Position numbers and translations under genes: made by a program | In this document: positions 10,744-20,662 of the stretch, in pieces | How positions within the stretch are numbered: the first letter of the stretch is position 1 | Layout of the letters: the number at the start of each line of letters is the position of its first letter | Source of the DNA: Trebouxia sp. TZW2008 | Taxonomy: Eukaryota; Chlorophyta; Trebouxiophyceae; Trebouxiales; Trebouxiaceae | Length of the DNA stretch: 64,000 nucleotides | Direction of reading: 5' to 3' | Assembly: GCA_002118135.1 (NCBI GenBank) | Contig: BDIU01000130.1 | Span: 19,640 to 83,639, forward strand | Notes under the pieces: generated by a model | The model's input: the letters and a program-made list of their open reading frames with translations, nothing else | Databases searched by the model: none | What the model was told of the DNA's origin: nothing

Positions 10744-13700
10744 TCAACGCCTTGATGTTGTGGTGAAGTGCACAATGTACTCAGGATAGGCCTGTGAGTT
10801 GTCAAACACCGCAAAGATGCCCGAATGCAGTGCTTGCGGGAATGCCACCGCATGGCCTGAAGTTACTGCATCAAAACCACTTGGAGGGAGTCTCATGCCA
10901 GGGCCTCCTATTGTCAACCTGCCTAGAGCTACTCTACACAACAGCATTGTTTTTGTGTCAGGCAAGAAGTCAGGCTTAGAAATGTCTTCTTCCCTGTGTA
11001 ATGCTTTGGACTTGGCTGAGCGTTTCCTGACTGGGTTTGCTATGCCTTGACCGCTTGGATGTTGCAAGATGTTCATGTTGGAAGGGTAAAATGCACCCCC
11101 AAAAGAAGGACCGTAAGCAGGGACTTGAGGCACGGCACCTGCACTCAGCAAACGTGCACTTGTTAGCAGACCAGCATTAGAATGCAGTGCCAAATGTTCT
11201 TGCATGTCTGCCAGATGAGTTTGCTTTGATTCAGAATCAGTAGCATCAGCTAGTCAACAGTCGCCAATTGGTTTTGACAGCAGAAACGCAGTGTTGCCAT
11301 CTAGTTCTTATGTGCAGTTTTGCCATGCAAATCTGCTCTGCATGTCTGGCCAACTTTGCCTTCATGACTGATCACCCAGTAGATGCCACACTGATGTGAC
11401 ACTCGTGCAGACAACTTCATGATGATATCACAGTGAGCAGCAGTCAAGGACTGGGCAGTTGCAACCAAGTAACCAGCAACCTCAGCAAAGATGCGTACCT
11501 TTGTCTACGTAGCTCAGGCTATAGCTGCTGTTGCCTGCAGACATTTAAAGCATTTGAGAGTCTGCAGCACGCACTCAGCATTTGTCACTACATGCAGTGA
11601 ACCGTGACCAACGTCTGAGTCAGTGTCAAACGCCGTCTCAAGATTGTTGTCTGACACAGTAAACAAGGCACGCAATGGAGTAGAACGTGAGAGTCTCTCC
11701 AAATTGACACGTCAGACACAATATGTTTCATGGGAAGCCCTACACAGATGACATGACCTCTCAGCAAGATGCAGCAAGCTCGATCGATATGCATGCTATG
11801 CAACAAGCAGAAGCCAACATGGGATGCTATAATGTAAGTCATGACACTCTTGATCAGTGCACCTGTAGTGGTTCAGCCTGAGCACACACTGGATTGCTTG
11901 AAAACAGCTGCTTGGCAATCACAGGTACCTAGCAAGGCCTTTAGGCCTATTGAGCATGTGCTTTGAGTGAACAAATGAATTATCAAATGAGTGAGTGACT
12001 GAGTGAGTGAGCAAGTGAGTGAGTGAGCGAATGCGCGAGCGAACAAAAGCAAGAATGAACGCATGGATGAACGCATGAATAAATGAATGGGTGAATGCAC
12101 AAATGAGTGAATGAATGAACGCATGAATGGATAAATGCACAAATAAATGAATGAATGAATACATCAGTCAACTCATGAATGCATGAATGGACAGACGAAT
12201 GAGTGCATGAATGAAGCACACCTGCAAAGTAGGTGCCTGTGCCCAAGGCACAACCCATGCCAGAAACTCTAATATCAAACCCCTCCTGTGTTATCACAGC
12301 CATGGTGTCTTTGCGGCAGCCATGAAACAGCATCTGCTCATTGAGCAAGTGTGCGCCTGCTGCTAGCTCAATCTCGTGTCGTCGCAAGCAGTATTTGGTC
12401 CAGAGATGTAGATTCTGCACGCGCTCTATGCGTCTCACATCTGACAACCTGCAATCGTTACATGCGCTGAGCATATGCGTCTCACATCTGAAAGCCTGCA
12501 ATAATTACATACACTGAGCATTTGCGTCTCAAGTCTGACAGCCTGCAGTCGTTACATACACTGAGCAAAGGTGAAAAGCAGAAGAGCCAGGTCAGCTTGC
12601 AGTTTAGATGGCAACTTGGCACTTACCAGGATGTGTTATGGTCAGCACGGCACATGCAACAGCAGTCAGAGATCAAAGACTGAGTCAGCATAATCAACGT
12701 CAATATCAATTGCAAGTAGCTTGCGTGCAGCAAATCAATGCCACCATCCTACTGTCTACCAAGTTAGACAAGCAAAGCGACTGTGTTGAAGCAGCGGCTT
12801 GAAGCTGGGGCATCATTACAATCGCTCAACATATCCCGTCACATTCCATGCAGCCGTCTTGCAGCTTAACAAGCCTATTGGCATATCAGCTGTGATGTGT
12901 CAAAGCAAGGGAGAGGGCGCGGAATCTTGCGAGCGCTTACTGTATTGAGCCCTGGTTCTCAGTCAAACGGTGCAAAATCTGCTGAGCCTCTAGCAGTGCA
13001 CTGTCCTGCAATGCTTGCTCAGCAGCAGCTCTGGCATCGTCATCAGTAGAACCATCAGCTGCATCTGCCAAGCTCCTTGCAGCACAGGCTGCTGCCCCGC
13101 CATTGTCCATGCACTCCATTGCATACAGCAGAGCCTCGTCACCATCACCATTGCAGCGTCTCAAGGCTGCCTCTGCATCTGCCTGTGTCAGGCCCTGAAG
13201 GTACAGACAGAGATTTAGAGGCCATGTTGAGGATTGTGTTGTCTGAGGGCTGCTTCTACATCTGCCCTGTCCAGAGCCTGAAGGTACAAAACGGAGAGTC
13301 TTGTCAGCATTGAGATGACTGAATGACAGCATTGTTGTATACATAATGCTGACATAATCACCGAAACCAGCAATCATGTATGCAAAATACAGTCCCCACA
13401 TGGTCCATGTACTCAAGTGCATACAGACAGAAGACAGAGTCACAGAACATTGAATTGAATGAATGAGAGCAGTCTTGTATTCATAACGCTGCCCCACTGT
13501 GGACCGTACACTCCAGAGCATACAGCAGAATCTCATCGCCGTCGCATTTGCTGTGCCTCAAGGCTGCTTCTGGATCTGCCCAGTACCACTGCAGCCGGAG
13601 TATAGTGACTGGTCCCCAATGGCACTGTCCTCACAAAGAGATTGTCCAAGTCTAAGTATACTATAAGGAGAAATGACTGTACCTGATGCATCATGGCTTG

Positions 13701-15976
13701 TAGAGTTTCCTGGTCTAGGGGTGGTGACTGGGGTCTCATGGCTTGGTCCCCAGCAGCAGGGCTACAGCCCTGGGGCAGGGGCAACTGCACATACATGACA
13801 TGCATATCCTCTGGCATGGGGGCCCAGTGGGGTGGGGTGGGGGCCCTCAGGGGCCTGCTGGGGTGGCTGGACTGCTTGCTTGCTAGAGCTGCCTGCATCA
13901 GCAGCCGGTCTGTCAAACTTTTGACAACAGTGGGATAGGGATAAGGATCTGATTGCTTCAGCAACACTGAAGGTAGCAACAGGTCAGAACTCAGTACAAA
14001 TGGACTGGACAGCAATTTTGCCATGTTCATAGCTGTTCTTATGTACTACAGATTGCAGCTGTGACAGATGCAGCTGTCACACATTGTACTTGGCACAAAG
14101 GGTACCAATTGCACTGTCAACAGACCAATGAATGATCAACATGCTGTGGATTTGGCTTTGCTGAATGCATAGCATCCTTTGTACAACGGTATGCACTGAA
14201 CATATCAATGCATCAAACGCACCTTCAGCTGCCTCTCAAGTTCTTGTTTCTCAGCCAGCAATTGTGCCAAAGCTGCGTCACTGCTGGCGCGTTCAATGCG
14301 CTCATTGGCTGTTCTCATGGCACCAGAGTAGTTTGCAGTCACATCTATCACGTCTGTCAAGCTAGCGACCCTAAGTGAGGCCCTTGGCGAACCTCTTGGT
14401 GATTGCCTGGGTGATTGCCAGGGTGAAGAAGAAAGTGAACTAGAGGCCGGTGACACTGAAGGGGGCGAATATGCGTAACTCCCTGATGCCTGCAGCATCA
14501 TTGCGTCTGTCAGATACTGTTGGAGGATGCATCTCATTTCGCAAGTATTGTTGCCGCATGCAGCCTCACTTATGGGAGGTGCTTGAGCTTACAAAGACTA
14601 GAATTCAGGCATGGTACAGAACAGCATTGCTCAACTGTAGATGCAGCCAAACACCAGTTGTGCAAAGATGCACCACGGATCAGGTGTATAGAGATGCATC
14701 AAGAACGCATGCTGTATAGAGTTGCCGTGTGTAAGTTTTAACAGTGAAACTGCTATGCTGGCATCAACCAGTTCAGCTGTGATGGGACACCTTTGATCAC
14801 ACGCAGCGTCCATCACGTGCAACAAAAATGGGCGCTGATGCAGCAAGAATGGATGCTGATCACACTTCAAGGACTAGTTTTACATCTGAAGCTGCAGAGG
14901 AAATGCGTACCTGAGAATGCTTTGATGCATTGGGCCTGGTAGCATTGAAATGCTGCACAAGATCATCACCTATCAAGCCAAGCACTTGCCGCCTGAAAGT
15001 GCCTTTGCTCCAGTTCTGCAGATCACGCCATGATTTGAGACGTCCATAACTGCTCGTGAAAACCCATAGCAACAGTGTTGCAATCTTCAAACGTGCAGTC
15101 ACTCAGGAATAGACAGTGAAGATACAGGACAAGGCCAGCACCATGTCCGGAACGGCTGCACGTGGGAAACAGATCCATGCAGATGAGTTCAAATCTCATT
15201 ATGCCTACAGCCTATTCCTGCAGCACGTTCGTACATAGTTGCTGCACATGTCTTGTGCAAGGTGCAAGTTTTGATGCAATTTTCTGGCACTGTATCATGG
15301 AAGCAATTGATTTGCAGGTTGCTTTGACCAGGGATATTGCCCTAGAAGGTGGGGTCAACTCATTGCTTGCAGACCTGTTGCTTCGATTCAACATACAGCT
15401 TTTGAGTCCTCCGCAGCTGGTTCTGCTGACCATTCTGCTCCCAGATCTTGGTGGCAAAGGCAAGGAGCTGCTCAGTTTCCACGTGCCTTGGTTGAGTAGG
15501 TGTGGTGCCTGTCAGGTCAATCTCTGCTGCATCTGTGTGCGCATCTGCAAACCCTGACTGCAGCCCAGCTGGTGTAAAGCTGCTGTCAGCCTCTGACAGA
15601 TGCTTGCGCCTCCTGGTAGATGTTGACTGCGGCCTGACGCTGTCATGCAGGTTGATGACACCTTGAACAGTGCCAGTGGTGCTCAAGTTCAGGACAGGAT
15701 CACACAGGCTCCCATCACACAGGTCGATGACATCAGCATCAGAATCAAGCTGGTAGGTGCAGTCTAGGCTGCGCTTGCTGGCCCTTCTGCCAGTTGTTGG
15801 GGATGCATGGCCGACACTGGCGCTAGTACCTGTATGCACAGGGTGTGCAAGACGTTCTGAGTGCAGATCTTGGTGGTTATTGAAAGGCAGATAGCAGTGT
15901 GTGACATGAGCAGGTGCATATGCACAACAGAGTCGTTACCTGTGTCATGCTGTTGACCATCGCCCTGACCTGCCAT
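10744..15976 (-). CDS. PARP-family ADP-ribosyltransferase with SUMO-interaction-like motifs and UBA-like domain
   Basis: Transfers ADP-ribose from NAD+ to proteins; probably nuclear. Exons: 15976-15940, 15829-15397, 15049-14911, 14489-14223, 13955-13683, 13194-12941, 12448-12222, 11138-10744, giving about 674 aa with all phases closing. Exon 2 has acidic-hydrophobic motifs like SUMO-interaction motifs (DVIDLCDG, GVINLHDS, EIDLTG). Exons 4-5 are Ser/Pro-rich with a short coiled-coil-like stretch (AEKQELERQL). Exon 6 encodes a UBA-like fold (GLTQADAEAALRRCNGDGDEA). Exons 7-8 form the PARP catalytic domain: RRIERVQNLHLW, the NAD-binding His in MLFHGC, Tyr in GTGTYFA, MLLCRVALGR, and FDNSQAYPEYIVHF, whose Glu sits where tankyrase-type enzymes have the catalytic Glu. 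The apparent H-Y-E triad suggests polymer formation is possible. The YSxxY segment usually found after GTYFA is missing, so a small exon may be unplaced in the 1.08-kb last intron. Confidence 0.86.
11966..12214. repeat. Degenerate tetranucleotide repeat, TGAG/TGAA/GAAT type
   Basis: About 250 bp of imperfect GAGT and GAAT units in the last PARP intron. Minus-strand open frames across it read as Ser/His/Phe/Ile-rich repeats and are artefacts. Confidence 0.92.
12430..12570 (-). repeat. Three 47-bp tandem copies over the PARP exon 7 acceptor
   Basis: Units lie at 12430-12476, 12477-12523 and 12524-12570. The first contains the first 19 coding bases of exon 7 and its functional acceptor (CTGC on plus at 12449). 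The other two repeat the coding edge and an acceptor-like TGCAG just upstream in transcription. This is the clearest short example of the junction-spanning duplication seen elsewhere in the window. Confidence 0.93.
13195..13620 (-). repeat. Degenerate copies of the UBA exon 5' edge
   Basis: The UBA exon edge around 13110-13208 is repeated at about 13239-13290 and 13511-13587, inside the intron upstream of the exon on the minus strand. The first copy keeps the CCTGAAGGTAC context around the acceptor. The second copy retains about 75 bp of coding-like sequence. Confidence 0.8.
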
Positions 15977-16739
15977 GCAGCTTGCTGCCAAGCCTTGCTA
16001 CTTCTGCCTGCACAGGTGCATGAGGCGTCATGAGCGTATCATGAGCCTTTGGAGCATGTGTCAGCATCACACAATGCATGCAGGAGGAGGTGAATGGCAC
16101 ACATTGTAGATAGGGCTCAATAGGGAGTTCAGTTGAAGTTCAGGCAGCAAAATAAGAACACCCTTGTGACTTCAGGATGCGGCATTGTGTACGGTATTGT
16201 CAAGACAAAAGCATGCTGAATTTGTAGATAGTAATTCAAGACCTCTACATAAGAAGGGATTGTGAGGTTGTGGGTGCAGCAGTACCTGATACAACAGCCA
16301 GTGCTAATAAAGCCACATCGGAAGGTGAAGGCTCGCTGATCCGACGTCAGAGCTGTGCCGCCTGTCCTTGACTGAAGTATAGTTGTCCGTTCACGACTTC
16401 AACCGCCGAGCAGTCGACGCTCTGTTTTTGGCAAGTCTTGTTAAAGCCCTCAGCACGTTCTTCAGCGAGCAACAGGGTTATCCAGGACTAATGCTTAGTA
16501 TCACTTGTCAGCACCGTGGAGATCTTCGGTGGCAAAGTGCATATCGTCCGACATGCGGACTAAACAGCGCAGACCCCATCCAGATCTCCGATGGGGCTCT
16601 CGGAGCAATCTCGTGCTGCGCCTGCTTTGCTGCGATGAGTAAAGCAAAGCAGCACAACTCATGCATGGCAGCGATGCTTCTCACATCGGACCGGTCTGCA
16701 GCGCTGCGCTTTGCAGCGTGAGCAAGTCGCACACTGCGC
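15977..16739. promoter_or_regulatory. Bidirectional promoter region of PARP and EAPP genes
   Basis: Head-to-head spacing of about 760 bp. The open frame at 16383-16721 on plus has no domain and overlaps the likely EAPP leader, so I treat it as non-coding. I recognise no specific binding site. Confidence 0.45.
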
Positions 16740-17385
16740 ATGCGTGCGCTGACAAGCTCTGCAAAGCCGCCACAACCTCAGGGGCAAACACAACGGCCTC
16801 AACGGTCCTCACAACCTCTGCAGAAAAAGCCTGACAATGACTTCGACGTCGAGCTCGAAGACGATTTGAGTGACAGCGAAGAGGATGGCGCTCTGAAACT
16901 AGCAGCGCAACAGCACGCTGAGTTCTACGACTCTCAAGAAGACGACAGAGACGAACATTGGGTACAGCAACAGCGGCAGGGACGCCGTTCAGACGCTATT
17001 CTGAGCTGTCCAGGGTGTTTGACCACTGTGTGCATAGATTGCCAGAGGCATGAGTATATCACCACGCAGTACAGGGCCATGTTCGTCACGAATTGCAGGT
17101 ATGAGCTGTGCAGCTGAGCCCATCTGCTGGCCTACAGCAGGCGATGGTGACACTTATGGGTCTTGGGGCTGCAGAGTGAGTGAAACTCCTAAGGCAAGTT
17201 CAACAAGCAGGCCTCAGAAGGCAAGTGGCAAGAGGCAAAGAGAATCACAGCAGGCATTTCCAAAATCTTCCAGTGTTCAAGACCAGGTGTTTGCGGTGTT
17301 TTGCCAGACATGTGATGCAGAGCTTGGAGTGCAAGATTCAGATGAAGTCGTCCATTTCTTTAGTGTTTTCCCCAGCACAGCTTGA
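16740..17385 (+). CDS. EAPP: E2F-associated phosphoprotein (EAPP) homolog
   Basis: Exons 16740-17098 and 17175-17385 give 189 aa. The protein has an acidic stretch (ELEDDLSDSEEDGA), then the family signature DRDEHWVQQQR, SDAILSCPGC, CIDCQRHE and YRAMFVTNC. A basic Ser-rich linker (SGKRQRES) follows, then a C-terminal FCQTCDAELGV...DEVVHFF block. The paired cysteines look like zinc ligands. In animals this family binds E2F proteins and affects E2F-dependent transcription; its role in algae is inferred. The size is shorter than vertebrate EAPP. TGTAA motifs at 17574 and 17583 could act as chlorophyte-type poly(A) signals. The gene shares its promoter region with the divergent PARP gene. An atypical E2F gene also lies in this window (60056-63125). 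Confidence 0.9.
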
Positions 17386-18320
17386 GCCTGCGACTTTCTT
17401 GTGACAGCCCAATGCACTTGGTTCCTGGAAGACAGAGCTCTATTTTGCCGTTAAGCTCAGTAGACACATCTTGGCAAAGCATGCCAGCAGTTTCATGAAT
17501 GCCCACTGCATAGAAGCGTGCAATGCTGTTCGGTTGGTCATGGCATTAGTCAACAGCTATACATTCTGCATGATGTAAAGCTGTAAGCCTCACCAGCAGT
17601 AATCACATTGGTCTGCCTTGATTGAAAGGGCATTTAGTTGAGACGCACTGAAATTGTTGTGGCGGCTTCTGAGATTGTCTCACATGTCAGCCCTGGGCCT
17701 ATTCAAGTCTTGGTCTGTAGTTCTACAGATGCAAAATACGATGCAGCATGATCAGGCTTTCAAGGTGATCAAAGTGCGTTGGTGAGTGTAATCAGCATGA
17801 CATCTTGAGGAAGCTACTGCTTTGCTGCTTTCCTGTTTGTTAATCGAAAAATGCTCAAACCACCACGTTGTGTATCATCTGTGGCAGCAGATGCTCATCT
17901 GCATGTGAGCCACAACTGACTGATTGTGTCGTAACACGTACAGTCAATGATGCAGTCGAGGCATGCCTGTGCATGCCAATTGATGCAGACGTTGGCTCGC
18001 AGAGCAGGTCATGCTGAAGGCTTCAGCGGCGACATGAAGGTGCACGCAGCATGAAGGCTGTCAGCGACAGGTGAGGCTCGGCCTTTTCAACCTGACACGC
18101 GTGGCGACTGACGTTAGATCTCTTTCTGATCAGTCCCTTGTCATTTAGCTTCTGCCATGATCACAGCCCTGCGGTGAAGCCATCAGCCTTGAGGTATACG
18201 ACGTTTCTGATCACGCCCTCGCGAAGCGATCCTGCGTGCCTGTATTCCTATTGCTGCAAGATCTCTCTTCAGTTTTTCGAAATACGCCCAAGCTTTATAT
18301 ATCGTGCTGCAAAATTGACT
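17386..18320. other. Non-coding spacer
   Basis: I see no convincing exon or RNA gene. The open frame leading into the next gene begins at 18138, but the preferred start is 18321. The region probably holds the EAPP 3' UTR and the promoter of the next gene. Confidence 0.5.
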
Positions 18321-20149
18321 ATGCTCGGTCAGTTTCTTGTTCACTTGCAGCGACCGGTGGGATTTTTTGCTGACTCACTTGGTGCACTGCAGAGCATTGC
18401 CGTAGAGGTGGCAGCACCTTGCCACAGAATGCCATGCCCGGCTCGCAGTGCACTTCAGAGAGGTCTAGCATGCCAGGCAGCAGAACCGACTTCTAAGGAC
18501 TGGTACGCCTTGGCTTGTGGCAGTCCCACACCCTATGGGTGTCTCCCTCCTCCAGGATATTTGGCTGGGCCTTTGCCTAGCAACAGCACTTTGGGCAAAA
18601 GTGAGCAGGTACCAGAAAGAGACTTGTTGGGGTGTACAAGCTGAAAGCATTTGATGTGTTGCTCCGTAGTTCTGCTCTGGAAGCCAGATGCACAACATGG
18701 CTTTATGTTTGTTGCTCAAGTTGGCCATGCATGCTTGTGTAACGCCATGTTGTACACAAAACAGAAGTCAATAACACAGCCATGCATGAGCTGACGACTA
18801 TTTGAAGTGTTGTTTTTAACTTGGCTCCTAAAGCCAGACGTGTGACATGATTGAGGCAACAGTGCCCCAGCCTCTGCTTTTGTGCTATGCATTGGTGCAC
18901 AGCGATGGTTCTGATGTGTCAAACTCACTTTCTTCTGCAACAAGTGTCTTTTCCTGGTGGCTCTGCCTGTATGAACTTGACTTGCAAAGGCTGTCTCCCA
19001 CATTTGCTTGCAAGTGTACAGGGTGATGACTACGGTGTGCTGCATGGTGGCTTTGACAAGTCATCGACAGACTCAGGTACCAAGTTTGTGTTTACATTGG
19101 ATAACCTCAGAGACCCTGATTATGTCAGGTAAGCAAGCGTGCTTCCAGTTTCACTGCTTGCATGCCCCAGAGATGCTCTGAATGCTCTGAAGTGACAGCC
19201 AGCCAGCTGCTCTGCAGAGAGTCTGCTTCAAGCAGCCAACATATGCAATGCATGCTCACGCGGCACATGCTGCAATTTTGCGTTTTTCTTGAATGTAAGG
19301 CAAGAAGGTGACATGCAGGCTAATATATCAGAGATTTGATGAGGGCAGTATCACATCTAAATTAATCGCTGCCAAGTTCCTGCAGTGCCCTAACTACCCA
19401 GAAGCATGCAATCAGGTGATCAAGCATGTTCCGTGATGCATTGATCCCAGACCAAAACTCACAGCAGAGTTTACCTTGTTCACAGCCGTTTGCACCCATA
19501 TCAAACAAAGCACAGCAATCAGGTTTCTGCCAGCATGACATGTTGACCCCACTTGCCCTGGGCAGCATAGGTGAAGTCTGCGCCACATGACTGCAGGGAG
19601 ACTTTTGCCCTTTCACACATTCCCAAATGACAAACCCATGCTGGCACGCTGTTCTAGATGAGTGCAGTAAGGGCAGGACATGTGGCAAAGGAAAAGTATG
19701 TAAGTTCTCTCATGGGCCCTGGCTGAAAGAAGCCTACCCAGCGTTGAGAGACTGGGCACTGGACAAGGTATGAGCTCATCAATCTCATTTACAGTATTCT
19801 TGTTCCTGATAAGTAATGTCAAGCTTTCTTTGCACAACTGAAAGTTCTTGTGCGAGAGCTGTGTTGCTTGCAATTTTTGTTCATGACAGCTCAATCCCTA
19901 GCTGATCAGCGTCAAGTATACACATGATTGCAAGTTGTTGCGCAGAAGCGCCGTGCCGCATTACTGGACGGCCGCTCTTTCAAGTGCAGATACCTGTTTC
20001 AAGCACATGACGCTAAGCTTTATCACAAGCACATTTTGCAAGGCATGCAGGAATCTTTGTTCTTGGAGACTGATCGGCAAGCTCTGTCTTGCAGGGCGCA
20101 ACAGTGTATTGAAGGAGTGACATTAGACTGCCTTGCCCTCAGATTGTAA
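18321..20149 (+). CDS. Protein of unknown function, likely organelle-targeted, four exons
   Basis: I do not recognise the family. Exons 18321-18608, 19022-19128, 19677-19767 and 19946-20149 join with consistent phases into about 229 aa. The N-terminus lacks acidic residues early and is rich in Ala, Arg, Ser and Leu, like a transit peptide. Downstream segments read KDWYALACGSPTPYGC, GDDYGVLHGGFDKSS, TLDNLRDPDYVR, GPWLKEAYPALRDWALDK and a basic KRRAALLDGRSFKCRYLF. The stop in exon 2 (TAA at 19130) is read as the donor GTAAGC, because exon 3 continues in the required phase. The weakest point is the last acceptor (19945). The gene is convergent with the repeat-rich gene that follows. Confidence 0.5.
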
Positions 20150-20296
20150 ACAGAAATTTTGTATACAGGCGCAGCCCTGGCACAAACACACCAAACTGAC
20201 AAAGCCTGTATAGACCTCATTAATCTAGAAGTATCTTGGCCGCGGAGCAATTATGATTTACATTGGCTGTGTTCATAGGAACCTTGCGTTGCCGTG

Positions 20297-20662
20297 TCGC
20301 TGCTGCTTGGCAGGCCTTTGCAACGGCACATGCCTCTTCTCAGAGGGCGCCTGCTGACTGTCACTGGTTTCATGCTCCTGCCTGTCAGGACTGTCAAAGT
20401 GCCTGCTCCCCTTCTCAACCGGCACCTCTTCACTGATGTTGGCTTCTTGCTGCTGCCCTTCAGCGTGCACACTCCTCTTTTGATTTGGCACCTTGTGACT
20501 ACCAATGAGGTCCTGCTGCTGCCTGTCAGGCCTTTCAGAAGGCACACCCTTCTTTCAAAGGCACGCCTTATAACTGTCAGTGCCTTCCTGAAACTGCATG
20601 GCAGCCTTTTCAGAGTGTGCGCGCCTTCTTTTGTGGGGCACCTCTTGGCTGTTTTTGGATTC
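20297..20662 (-). repeat. Tandem repeat of about 75 bp, five units
   Basis: Units start near 20300, 20375, 20450, 20516 and 20588, with lengths 66-75 bp. On the minus strand all five stay in one frame and read as a roughly 25-residue unit of the form QQQ..SQ.VP..KR. A single TGA at 20555-20557, in the fourth unit counted from the left, interrupts the frame. Units to the left of it remain open for about 90 codons. Confidence 0.85.

Noticed and set aside
11873..12164. Ser/His/Phe/Ile-rich minus-strand proteins
   Set aside because: Translations of the tetranucleotide repeat in the PARP intron.
12430..12570. CRISPR-like array
   Set aside because: Contiguous units without unique spacers, overlapping a splice site in a eukaryotic gene.
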